This document shows positions 16,047 to 24,581 of a DNA stretch of 32,957 nt, in pieces. This DNA comes from Candidatus Omnitrophota bacterium (GTDB lineage Bacteria; Omnitrophota; Gorgyraeia; Zapsychrales; Fredricksoniimonadaceae): NCBI GenBank assembly GCA_015233335.1, contig JADFXX010000018.1, positions 1,505 to 34,461 on the forward strand, written 5' to 3'. Positions within the stretch are counted from its first letter, which is position 1. Each line of letters starts with the position of its first letter. A program made the position numbers and the translations under genes. Below the pieces are notes generated by a model that ran no database searches, was not told the origin of the DNA, and worked only from the letters and a program-made list of their open reading frames with translations.

Positions 16047-18148
16047 AATACCCACCCTAGGACAAAAGGATATAAAACTACCAAAAAATAGGCCCAAACG
16101 TATCTGCCCGTCGATCCAAACTGCCAATGAACCACATGTTCCCCTGCCGGCACCCATAGCCCCTGGGCGCAAATATTTGTCCGGTATAGCGACACCGGCT
16201 TGCCATCGATAAATGCTTCCCACTGATTATGATAATTCTGTGTCCTGACTAAAAAACAAGGGGAAGGAAACGCGGTTTTGACAACAACATTATTAGCATC
16301 AAATTTCAATACCTTAAAATCCTGATCCGCAGAAGTAATGATTCGGGCTTGAGACAGCCCGCGCCCTTTTTGCCGGTGCTTAGTGTCCATATAAACAAAA
16401 GCAAGATTCTCAAAATGGTCCAACGAGGCCTGTAGCCGGTTACGATCGACCTGACCCGAAACCTCTTCTAGGCGATCATACAAAATAAAGGGGACGCTTA
16501 GGTAATTTGATAATACTTCTATATCAATCGATTCCAAAGCTTCATATAACCAGCTTGTAGCAAAATAAGGCAGGTGATCAAGTAATACATTGTTGGGTCT
16601 TTCTTTTGGGCCCATCATCTTCCTCGCTTCTTCTACAGAAGGAAGGTTTAAATTGTACCTTATCTCATATCCTGGCTGATACGACGGCGGATAGTGTGCA
16701 GCCACCGAACTGTAGACCTCAAACGGTTGAAGAATAATGGCAGCCCAAAGCAATAAAATCCATAACCACCATCTTCCCAGCGACCAAATACATCCCAAAG
16801 TCCATCCCAAATTAAAAATTATCACGGCATATGTCATGGGCCCTGCATGTTGATGCAAAAATAACCCCGCGGTTCCCCCATGGACGGTCATGACCCATAG
16901 GGTCATCCATTTTCGATTGATCAAAGACCGCTGACAATCCTCATTAAAACCGCGCATTTGCTCTACAACAAAAAGAATAAAAACAGGCAATATTGCAAAC
17001 TGCAGAAAAAACTGCACATTACGAAAATATTTAAAAAATGGTATATGCTGGTACAAAAACTTATGGATGTAGGATGCATCCACAAGCCCAATTAAAAACA
17101 TCACATATCCAAAAAGACAAAAACCAACTAAACGACGGTTTAAACGTACCCACATCCCTGAAAAAAACATCAAAAACGCGAACAAAGGAATGTAAATATC
17201 ATGGAGCCCAATCTTATCTGTATTCACAAACAACCGATCAAAAATAAAATTAGGGATAATCCCCCCTTCATTGATCTTATCAATACTCACAGTCGTAGAA
17301 TTTTCATCTTGAGACCCTGCATGCCGCTGAATCGTTGATATTTCCGCCTGATGCGTCTGTTGATGCCAGAGCATCCCGGGGGTCAGTGAGACCGCTAAAA
17401 GGACCGCACATCCCCAGGTAAAAATCTTGTGCCGGCTGACAAATTCGCTGATGCCCCGATAAGTCATGCCCATCCGGGTTGAGTAAACGGCAAAGAAACA
17501 AATAAGGGAAACAGATAAAATGGTATAAAAATAAAATGGAATGTAGGTGATATTGATGACCATTAAACTAAATGTCATCCCCAGAAGAAATACTTGATAC
17601 GGAGTTTGGATGAAAGCGCTGAGAAAATAAAAAAACCAGATGAAGGGAACGATCTCGAGTAACAGGTAAGACTCAAAAATGCTCGCCCCTATACAAGAAA
17701 ACAGTAACAGCAACGCTGCGGTCAGTGATGCTAGACGATCAGAAAAAATTCTCTGGCTCAATAAATAGAAACCTGCCACCCCTAGAAAAAAATAAAAAAC
17801 CAAAAACAAGCGGTAGGAGATCATAAAAGACAGGCCAATTTTGTTAAGAACTACAATGATGAGAAAAAATGGGTTAAATTCTCCGATCCTGCGAAGAAAG
17901 AATTCATTAACGTTGCCGGTATTGTAGACGTTGTCCCATGGATTGTTCAGTGGATCCCACAATGGATAAACACCCTTCATGATATTTTCTAAGTAAAATT
18001 GGACATGTCCTAGATAAGGATAGGCATCAAATTGCAAAGGTGCGCTGGCATTCAAAAAGAACCTAAAAAGATAGCACCACACAGCGATCGAGAGTACAGT
18101 TAAAAGAATCAGCAAAGAAGAAATACGATTAAGGGGGGGGGTTTTCAT
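15998..18148 (-). CDS. YfhO-family membrane protein (GT-C-like)
   Basis: The protein has about 716 residues. It has a signal anchor, an acidic first loop (QFDAYPYLGH, D41), around a dozen membrane helices, then an extracytoplasmic domain of about 200 residues and one last membrane helix. The domain ends in the typical YfhO pattern, YHNQWEAFIDGKPVSLYRTN followed by VPAGEHVVHWQF. In Bacillus, YfhO takes part in glycosylation of lipoteichoic acid; other members are only predicted GT-C enzymes. The ATG at 18148 is chosen over a TTG three codons upstream. A run of eight G in the coding strand complement (18133-18140) is a possible slippage site just after the start. The 3' end overlaps the TPR gene, suggesting a functional couple. 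Confidence 0.8.
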   Translation of the reverse strand: MKTPPLNRISSLLILLTVLSIAVWCYLFRFFLNASAPLQFDAYPYLGHVQFYLENIMKGVYPLWDPLNNPWDNVYNTGNVNEFFLRRIGEFNPFFLIIVVLNKIGLSFMISYRLFLVFYFFLGVAGFYLLSQRIFSDRLASLTAALLLLFSCIGASIFESYLLLEIVPFIWFFYFLSAFIQTPYQVFLLGMTFSLMVINITYIPFYFYTILSVSLICFFAVYSTRMGMTYRGISEFVSRHKIFTWGCAVLLAVSLTPGMLWHQQTHQAEISTIQRHAGSQDENSTTVSIDKINEGGIIPNFIFDRLFVNTDKIGLHDIYIPLFAFLMFFSGMWVRLNRRLVGFCLFGYVMFLIGLVDASYIHKFLYQHIPFFKYFRNVQFFLQFAILPVFILFVVEQMRGFNEDCQRSLINRKWMTLWVMTVHGGTAGLFLHQHAGPMTYAVIIFNLGWTLGCIWSLGRWWLWILLLWAAIILQPFEVYSSVAAHYPPSYQPGYEIRYNLNLPSVEEARKMMGPKERPNNVLLDHLPYFATSWLYEALESIDIEVLSNYLSVPFILYDRLEEVSGQVDRNRLQASLDHFENLAFVYMDTKHRQKGRGLSQARIITSADQDFKVLKFDANNVVVKTAFPSPCFLVRTQNYHNQWEAFIDGKPVSLYRTNICAQGLWVPAGEHVVHWQFGSTGRYVWAYFLVVLYPFVLGWVLWLWLRFRASTQKLSI

Positions 18149-18179
18149 AAGGACCAAAACAACCTACTTCTCTTATTAG

Positions 18180-19610
18180 TTAATACACTCCTTTGTTATG
18201 TAAATACTGATACATACGCCACCAAAGATCATTGGCCTGTTGACAAGTCATCCCTAGTCCGTGAACCATAAAATAGCGGCAATCATAGGTCTTTCGGTGA
18301 ATATACAGTAAAAATTCCTGCCAATCATCCTGAGTTTTAAGCTGTTCGGCTTTTTCTTCGACCCAATAATCAAACATCCCTTTGCTCTCTTGGGGATAAA
18401 TCATAAAATACTGATACATTAATGCCCCGGCGCATACCGCTCCCACCAAAGCTATGGCCAACCAGCATCCCGACAAACATTCTGCTGCGGCCCACCATAT
18501 AAACCCGGTAAATAACATCATAAACGGCCACGATCCGCATATCCGCAAAGCATGAGGCAGTTCCTGATTTGTTAAGGCCGAAGGTATGATCCCAATAAAA
18601 AAATTAGCGGCTAAAAATAAAAGCCAACGCCGATTTTTGACCACAGGATTATAGCCCCAAGAGGGGCGCATAAAGGCAAAAAATAAAAATCCTATTAGAA
18701 TAACTACAGCTGCGATATCTAGGACGCTTAAAAGCCCTAAATGCCTGGTCGAATGCACATAAGAAGGATCCCCGGTAAAAAAAAGGAAATCAGGGGTTAA
18801 ATGCAGCAGATAATTATGGACAAAAACATGGATGGTCTCCCAAGGGGTCCCTGTCATCCCCAAGGAATGCAGATAGTCTTTATTAAAAATACTTATTTCA
18901 TTAAAACGTCTGGATAAAGAGCCGTCCCTATACTTGGCTATCATGGGAAGGAGAGATAAAATAAAAACGAAAAATAAGCTTAAGGCGGATTGCCAGCGAA
19001 CAGAACGCCGTCCCCATTCATAGAATCCGATTGTTAGCATCATCAGCGGTATTTGCAACCTCGCAGGCGGATAGCTGTACATCGCACAAGCAAAAAGAAA
19101 CCCTGCCAGCGCCCAATCCCACCAAAATCCGGAACGCCAAAAAAAATAAACCGCCCATATGGCAAAAACAGGAGCAAAATAAGACTCCAGAGCGACACGG
19201 TTAACAACCCAAGCCCACGGTGAACAAGTCGCCGCCAAAATGACCACTAAGGCACACGCCCTGCCAAAAAGATGATTGGCCAAGAAAAACAGTCCTAGAA
19301 TTCCAATCAAAAATACAAATACGCCATAGCCCCTTAAACTCGGAACAGTTGTCCCGAATATTTTTACCCAAAAAAGACCCGGATAAATATAGGTCGGCGG
19401 TTTGTCCTGACCGTATTGCATTAAGCCGAATACCGGCCATGGTTTCAATGCAGCATCACAGCCTTTCTCAGAGAAACACTGCATAGTCACAGCAGAACCC
19501 ATTTCATCCACATGAAAGCCGTAAGGAATGGTATCAAGCTTCCAAAAGCGCAGGACATTAGAGGCCAATACTACTAAAATAATAAAACCTAGAGCAATTT
19601 TCTTTAACAT
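18180..19610 (-). CDS. ArnT/GT39-like membrane glycosyltransferase
   Basis: The protein has about 476 residues from the ATG at 19610 (MLKKIALGF), which begins directly with a signal-anchor helix. An ATG 17 codons earlier (19661) has no ribosome-binding site and adds a polar stretch. The first loop has YGFHVDEMGSA (D35-E36), the classical acidic motif of the ArnT/PMT group, and later NRVALESYFAPVFAIW matches the conserved R-x-E-x-Y region. About eleven membrane helices follow, with an extracytoplasmic C-terminal tail of about 90 residues containing YGxG-like and cysteine residues (CRYF, MTCQQA) that could form a disulfide. It is expected to use a polyprenyl-phosphate sugar; the acceptor is unknown. 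Confidence 0.82.
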   Translation of the reverse strand: MLKKIALGFIILVVLASNVLRFWKLDTIPYGFHVDEMGSAVTMQCFSEKGCDAALKPWPVFGLMQYGQDKPPTYIYPGLFWVKIFGTTVPSLRGYGVFVFLIGILGLFFLANHLFGRACALVVILAATCSPWAWVVNRVALESYFAPVFAIWAVYFFWRSGFWWDWALAGFLFACAMYSYPPARLQIPLMMLTIGFYEWGRRSVRWQSALSLFFVFILSLLPMIAKYRDGSLSRRFNEISIFNKDYLHSLGMTGTPWETIHVFVHNYLLHLTPDFLFFTGDPSYVHSTRHLGLLSVLDIAAVVILIGFLFFAFMRPSWGYNPVVKNRRWLLFLAANFFIGIIPSALTNQELPHALRICGSWPFMMLFTGFIWWAAAECLSGCWLAIALVGAVCAGALMYQYFMIYPQESKGMFDYWVEEKAEQLKTQDDWQEFLLYIHRKTYDCRYFMVHGLGMTCQQANDLWWRMYQYLHNKGVY

Positions 19611-19727
19611 GACACAATGATCCCGAGCATCCTTCTTAAGAATTAAAAAATATGATAGCATAGCTATGCGTTTTAATAAAAGAGAATTGGTGCTGATTCG
19701 CCAAGACTTGCGGATAAAACTAACGGA

Positions 19728-21320
19728 TTAGAAAACAGCTATCGGACAACCCTGCGCATCAAACATATAAAGTTTCCTAAAAAATAATATCATGACTATA
19801 AAGATAATCGGCAGGCATTGCAATAAATAAACCACCCCTCTTTTTTTCATCAAGCGCTGATCGATCGTATCCTGATAAATAGATGCTGCCGCCCAAAATA
19901 AAACAAGTGTAGTTGGCATCAAATATCTTAAACCGCTGAAATAATCCCCGGGGGCATTGTGATAATGATAAATATAAGCATAATAAAATAACCACGCCAT
20001 AACCCATACAAAAACAGGGGCCATTAAAGAGCGCATCCTGGAATCCCCTGCCCCCAAGATCACTAGTGAAAAACAAGTAACATAAACCATGTTTTGGTTT
20101 AGCCCCCACATACTCTTGATGGCGAGTGACAACAGAGCTGTATTGGGATGAGGGATCCTTGCTATCATATCTAAAAATTGCCCTGGTGTGCTTATAGCTA
20201 GGACATGAAAGTGTTGATCAAATATCCGCCAGATCAAAAGTGGAAAAAGACTGCCCGCGATAGAGCCGAATAAAATCCGGCCATTGATCATTGAACGATG
20301 ATATCGAAATAATAAAAACAAGAACGTCGCCTCCAGAGGGATTACAAGCAGGTCTCCCGGAGCCTTGGTCAAGGCTAATAAACCGATGGCGCCCGATATG
20401 GCAAAAATGGTAGCCGGAAATAAGGTTGATAGTCTAAGACAACGCCATATCTCACTAAAAAAAACAAGCAATAGAATAACCCCGATCGATTCCCCATAAA
20501 CCAGCTGATACATCAATTGGGACGGCCAAAATTCATTCCCGAAAACAACAAGTAACGCTGCCATAAAATATAATAATGCCCATCTTCCTAAACGTTGGGA
20601 AAATAGCCATAGGCCTAACGAAAAAATAATCACCAATGGCCAGCAGTATATGGCCCAGGGATCTCTCCATACACCCCATGTCATTGGAGCCGCAGCCATA
20701 AATGGCACGCCAAAAGGATGCTGCCAGCCTCCCGGATAAATCGCCGTATGGGCGGCGATAATGCCCTGCTTGATCATCTCTTGGCCCGCAGTCACCCAAA
20801 ATAATCCTTCATCTACAAAAGCTTTCCTGTTGATATCCCAATCCTGCGGGATCCATAGACACACACTGCTCAAAAACCAAATTCCAATCAATGTTTTTCC
20901 AAACAACGGGATATCCTTCCTAAACGTGCCCACCTCAGGTTTTTGACCGGGCAGAATCACCCTTAAAATAACCAAAAAAAAGAATATGATCGACCACCAG
21001 CTTTGGTCTGTAAGATTTACAAAAATTAAGCCTTTGATCAGGAACAATAAATAGAACAAGAGCTGCAGGTTAAGATAAATAAAAACGAGAGATAATTGAG
21101 GAAAAATCCGGCGGTATAAAAAGCTTAAGCCGCATACTGTGGAGTGAAAAATAACAAATACGCCCAATCCTTGCCATAAGTGCGTATTGCCCAACGATGC
21201 CCATTTAACAAAACCACTCCACTTAATAACATCTATGATAATTCTAACTCCAACGACTGTCGTAACTGTCCAGCAAATCAATGCCTCAATAAAAGCAAGT
21301 CTGTCCTTCAAAATTCTCAT
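19728..21320 (-). CDS. GT-C-type membrane glycosyltransferase with extra N-terminal helices
   Basis: The protein has 530 residues and is highly hydrophobic. About four membrane helices (1-125) precede the usual GT-C start, which only comes at about residue 142 (LIGIWFL helix) and is followed by the acidic loop motif FVDEGLFW (D170-E171). The sequence then runs through PGGWQHPFGVPFM and WGVWRDPW and further helices. The N-terminal addition makes it unlike the other enzymes in the operon. It starts 33 bases after the long coiled-coil gene and is followed by a 117-base gap before the next start. The role is inferred as transfer of a lipid-linked sugar outside the cytoplasmic membrane; donor and acceptor cannot be told. 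Confidence 0.75.
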   Translation of the reverse strand: MRILKDRLAFIEALICWTVTTVVGVRIIIDVIKWSGFVKWASLGNTHLWQGLGVFVIFHSTVCGLSFLYRRIFPQLSLVFIYLNLQLLFYLLFLIKGLIFVNLTDQSWWSIIFFFLVILRVILPGQKPEVGTFRKDIPLFGKTLIGIWFLSSVCLWIPQDWDINRKAFVDEGLFWVTAGQEMIKQGIIAAHTAIYPGGWQHPFGVPFMAAAPMTWGVWRDPWAIYCWPLVIIFSLGLWLFSQRLGRWALLYFMAALLVVFGNEFWPSQLMYQLVYGESIGVILLLVFFSEIWRCLRLSTLFPATIFAISGAIGLLALTKAPGDLLVIPLEATFLFLLFRYHRSMINGRILFGSIAGSLFPLLIWRIFDQHFHVLAISTPGQFLDMIARIPHPNTALLSLAIKSMWGLNQNMVYVTCFSLVILGAGDSRMRSLMAPVFVWVMAWLFYYAYIYHYHNAPGDYFSGLRYLMPTTLVLFWAAASIYQDTIDQRLMKKRGVVYLLQCLPIIFIVMILFFRKLYMFDAQGCPIAVF

Positions 21321-21353
21321 CGCGGTCTGTCTTGTTTAGGGAAAAACTTCTGC

Positions 21354-23684
21354 TTATCCTCGCGCCTGCTCTAATTTTTGACTTAACAGGTCAATCAGCT
21401 TCCCCTGTTCGTCAATCTTGTCCAGGGCTTGTTTTAACTTTACCCTGACAGCATCGCTCTTGGACTCTGATTCAAATTGATTCACCTGGGCCTGCAGATC
21501 CTTGATCTTTTTGTTAGCAATCTTCAATTGGTCTTCCAGAAGAGCCGCTTTATGTTGATATTTCTTACTACTGGGAACCTGCTCAGCCCGGGTTGATTGC
21601 AACTGATCTTTAAGTCTTTGAAGCTCTTTGTTCTGATCCGCAATTTCTTTCCTAGACTGATCTGCATCAGCTTTTATCCGGGCGAGATCTTCTTCCCTTT
21701 GTTTTAATTGGGTGGTTGCTTTCTGAAATCCGCTTTTTAGAAAATCGATTTCATCACTATTAGGTATCCCTGCAAGCCTTTGACGATCCAAGGCCAATTC
21801 CGTCCTTATGGCCTTCATTTCTTTGATCTTCTCCTCCATCTTCTGCTCTACCATGGAGAGGCTCAAATCCTTGCCCCTCAACTCGACATTTAAATCAGAG
21901 ATCTGTTGTTCCATATCGGTCTTATACTGCTTATATGTTAAGGCCTGCTGCATCTGCTCGTTGAAGGCATTATCCTTGGATTCCAATTTTTTTTGATAAT
22001 CCTCCATCATCGATGTCATCTTATCAGAATCAGCGATCTTATTTTTTAACTCTTCTTTTAATGAAGCAACCTTATCCTGTTGGGCCGCCAACTGCTCCTT
22101 GAGTGATTGTGTCTGGGCCTCTGCCCCCAGAGCGTCTTGGATTTGTGCTTTTAATTTTCCCACTTGATCCTTGCTATCTTGCAACTTAGTTTCTAGATCT
22201 TGTATCTGTTCTTCCAGGCGTTGTTGATTCTTCTGCTGCGCGATTTTTTCTTCAAGTTGTCCTTTTAATGCGCTGGCCTCATGCTTTTTCTGGTTCAATT
22301 CTTCTTTTAATTCTTCCAGGCGGTCTTGCCAATCAAGGGTTTGGGTCCGGTCATCAGCCAGCCAAGTTTTGACTCTTTTCTCAAAGCGGGCCAAGCGCCC
22401 ATCGAAGAGATTATATTGCCTGAGCGCAAGACTGCTTTTCTCCACTAATAAAGCTGCCGCCTGCTGTTGTAAATCGACCAACTCCTGGGCTAATCCTAAA
22501 CGATCATCGGTAGGAACAACAGCAGGCTTTGTCTCATTAGTTTTCATTTCACTGATCTTATTCTCAAGTTCTTCTTTGAGCAGATCAACCTGTTGCTGTT
22601 TCTGGGTCAATTGCTTGCCCAACTGCCCAACCTGATCTTTTAAGAAAATAATAGAGTTCTCATATTGATTAAAATCTTTGGAACGTAAAGCAAACTCATC
22701 TTTGATCTCACGGACTTCTACCTGTAGCTGAGGCAGGGCAAGCTGATCGGGCTCAGACGATAATTTTGAATAGGCAGCTTTGGTTTTAGTCGCGGCTAAA
22801 ACTACCTTTAACCAACGAATGGCCTCGTCTTTGTCTTTCAGTTCATCCGCTTGCCGTTGTATTTGATTGCTCAAAGACATACGATCAGCTGGGGGGATGT
22901 TTTGGTCTTTAAGTTGTTGGGATAAATCAGCCATTTGAACAGCTTGGGTTTTGATAAGTTGGGCTTGAGAGGCAGCATCCCGTTGAGCTCTGGCCAAATT
23001 GTCCTTCAATTGCGCTATCTGCTGATCTTTTTGGGCTAAAATTTCATCTAATTGGGCGATCTTTTGGTCCATTACGCCCAATTTCCCAACGAGCATCTGG
23101 ATCTTATCCTGTTCCTGTTGGACAATTTTCTTAAACCCTTCAATGACCCCATCTTTTTGATCTAATGCCTCCTGAGGACTGCCGGGACCTTTAAGCTTCT
23201 CATTCAATGCCATCATCTCTTCCTTAAGGTCATTAAGGATCTTATATTTTTCCTCGATCACGTTACTCCTGCTCTCTAGATCATGATGAATACCTTTCAT
23301 CATTTCAACATCTTGGGTCAAGGCAATCAAATCATCATAGCGTGAAGGCCTCAGGCTATTGGCTGCGATGCGTTCCCTGTCGCGGATTAAAAGCGCATCC
23401 CTGTAACTAAGCATGATCTGATTGACTTTCTGCAAGCCTTCGGCCTGCTGACGGGATAAAGTGGTCGAAATAAGTTCATTATTTTTCTCAATTAACCCTT
23501 TGATCGCAATTTCTTCATCCCGATTTTGGCGATCACGTTGAAGCGTTTGCTGGTTTAATGCCTGAAGATTATACGCGTTAACAATGATCGGTGGGACCGC
23601 GGCCATATCAGCAGCAAAACCTGTATGGACACTTAAGAGGCCAAAACAGACAGTCAAGATACCTATACAAAATTTTTTAAACAT
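21354..23684 (-). CDS. very long exported coiled-coil protein
   Basis: The protein has 776 residues. A clear signal peptide (MFKKFCIG, hydrophobic core, cleavage after TGFA-A at about residue 24) directs it out of the cytoplasm. Nearly all the rest is heptad-rich alpha-helix with few breaks, very rich in Q, K, E and L. Examples are AQKDQQIAQLKDNLARAQRD and LEEQIQDLETKLQDSKDQ. There is no enzymatic motif, no second membrane segment and no LPxTG-like anchor. If fully helical it could span on the order of 100 nm (at 0.15 nm per residue). AAGGACAGG precedes the ATG. It is co-transcribed with a small TPR/coiled-coil exported protein (10-base gap) and leads into the GT-C genes. A structural or scaffold role in the envelope is inferred. 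Confidence 0.8.
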   Translation of the reverse strand: MFKKFCIGILTVCFGLLSVHTGFAADMAAVPPIIVNAYNLQALNQQTLQRDRQNRDEEIAIKGLIEKNNELISTTLSRQQAEGLQKVNQIMLSYRDALLIRDRERIAANSLRPSRYDDLIALTQDVEMMKGIHHDLESRSNVIEEKYKILNDLKEEMMALNEKLKGPGSPQEALDQKDGVIEGFKKIVQQEQDKIQMLVGKLGVMDQKIAQLDEILAQKDQQIAQLKDNLARAQRDAASQAQLIKTQAVQMADLSQQLKDQNIPPADRMSLSNQIQRQADELKDKDEAIRWLKVVLAATKTKAAYSKLSSEPDQLALPQLQVEVREIKDEFALRSKDFNQYENSIIFLKDQVGQLGKQLTQKQQQVDLLKEELENKISEMKTNETKPAVVPTDDRLGLAQELVDLQQQAAALLVEKSSLALRQYNLFDGRLARFEKRVKTWLADDRTQTLDWQDRLEELKEELNQKKHEASALKGQLEEKIAQQKNQQRLEEQIQDLETKLQDSKDQVGKLKAQIQDALGAEAQTQSLKEQLAAQQDKVASLKEELKNKIADSDKMTSMMEDYQKKLESKDNAFNEQMQQALTYKQYKTDMEQQISDLNVELRGKDLSLSMVEQKMEEKIKEMKAIRTELALDRQRLAGIPNSDEIDFLKSGFQKATTQLKQREEDLARIKADADQSRKEIADQNKELQRLKDQLQSTRAEQVPSSKKYQHKAALLEDQLKIANKKIKDLQAQVNQFESESKSDAVRVKLKQALDKIDEQGKLIDLLSQKLEQARG

Positions 23685-23694
23685 ACGCCTGTCC

Positions 23695-24132
23695 TTAATT
23701 TATTTTTTCTTCCGAGGATAGGGAGTCGATATCAGAGCGCATCCTCGTTATTTGATCTTGTAATGTCTTTATAAGCTGTTTCTCGGCCTCAATGGCATTT
23801 TTTAATTCTTGCTTATCAGAGATATTAATTTTCTTTTGTATCTCTATATTGGTATCCGATACCTGCGGTTTCAAAGCATGACTGGCACTTGAAGAGACCG
23901 AGCGTTTCATATCCTTAAGATACCGTAATGCTTGGGGTTGACTTCCGTCATAGGCCAAAACGTGCTTAAAAACGGCGCAAGCTCCGTTATAGTCCCCGCG
24001 ATCATAAAGCTTCTGACCATATTCCATCAAAGCATTAACAGTCAAGAATCTCATCGCTTGGATATTATTTTGGGCAAAAGATGCTCCCATGCCCGCCATG
24101 CAAAAAACAAAAGTTAAAATAATTTTTTTCAT
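23695..24132 (-). CDS. small exported TPR/coiled-coil protein
   Basis: The protein has 145 residues. The signal peptide is MKKIILTFVFCMAGMGASFA, cut before QNN. Residues about 31-66 form one TPR-like hairpin (YGQKLYDRGDYNGACAVFKH). A Ser-rich linker leads to a C-terminal coiled coil (about 100-142, ELKNAIEAEKQLIKTLQDQI). This combination of a short repeat plus a coiled coil suggests a protein-protein adaptor, probably for the long coiled-coil protein encoded 10 bases downstream. It is the first gene after the strong promoter at 24220-24248, with a leader of about 80 bases. Confidence 0.75.
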   Translation of the reverse strand: MKKIILTFVFCMAGMGASFAQNNIQAMRFLTVNALMEYGQKLYDRGDYNGACAVFKHVLAYDGSQPQALRYLKDMKRSVSSSASHALKPQVSDTNIEIQKKINISDKQELKNAIEAEKQLIKTLQDQITRMRSDIDSLSSEEKIN

Positions 24133-24219
24133 AGCAATGCAACCTTATAATTGCCAGTAGTTTAGGAGATATTGTTTAAGAATACAAAGCTGCTCTCCCT
24201 CTATGGCACACCGGCGGGA

Positions 24220-24248
24220 AGTATAACATCCATAAGACCTAGTGTCAA
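24220..24248 (-). promoter_or_regulatory. strong sigma70 promoter of the coiled-coil/GT-C operon
   Basis: On the minus strand a perfect -35 TTGACA (24243-24248) is followed after exactly 17 bases by a -10 TATACT (24220-24225), which matches consensus at five of six positions. The start point would be near 24213, giving about 80 bases of leader before the ATG at 24132. No other comparably good promoter was noticed inside the ten-gene run that follows. Confidence 0.75.
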
Positions 24249-24283
24249 GGCGACGAAGTTTGAGAGGTAGGATAATTTGTGAA

Positions 24284-24568
24284 TTATATTCCCCGCGTCG
24301 TTCGGGTCATTCGATACGCATAGACGTAGTGCGGTTTAATTCCCCCGACAGATCCCCCTTTGCAGCCTTTTTTAAGAAAAACGGCCTCTATATTTTTGGC
24401 CATCATTTCCGAACCGGCATCCCGATATATCCAAGCTCCTTGTTCCTGGCTGACATTGTGACTCTTAAATAACCGTTGATTGGGGTCGGCAGTCGTGCCC
24501 ACATACCATTCCCGATACCCTTTGCCACATTTATGAATACGACCATCAATTTCTGCCTCTATGCCCAT
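24284..24568 (-). CDS. small GIY-YIG-like protein
   Basis: The protein has 94 residues. The central motif WYVGTTADPNQRLFKSHN looks like the YIG strand, the catalytic-region arginine and a histidine of GIY-YIG nucleases. A later glutamate in KNIEAVFLKKG occupies the place of the metal-binding Glu. The classical GIY half is not obvious in the N-terminal CGKGYREWY. Similar short proteins ending YVYAYR occur in many bacteria and phages as hypotheticals. AAGGAACC lies just before the ATG. It is the last gene of the block 4 operon, 13 bases after the DUF6515-like gene. Nuclease activity is uncertain; a stand-alone DNA-binding or DNA-repair role is possible. Confidence 0.6.
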   Translation of the reverse strand: MGIEAEIDGRIHKCGKGYREWYVGTTADPNQRLFKSHNVSQEQGAWIYRDAGSEMMAKNIEAVFLKKGCKGGSVGGIKPHYVYAYRMTRTTRGI

Positions 24569-24581
24569 AAGGTTCCTTCCT

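Noticed and set aside
16047..16223. Longer start for the second TPR protein
   Set aside because: The extra 59 residues lie entirely inside the preceding YfhO-like gene and look like out-of-frame sequence. The start at 16046 has its own ribosome-binding site and leads straight into the membrane helix.
19658..19669. GCATAGCTATGC palindrome as an operator
   Set aside because: A perfect 12-base palindrome, but it stands alone within a 117-base gap in the operon with no promoter beside it, so chance is a sufficient explanation.
24250..24283. Terminator after the GIY-YIG-like gene
   Set aside because: ATAATT-TGTG-AATTAT forms a 6-bp A/T-only hairpin with no T run, too weak to call.
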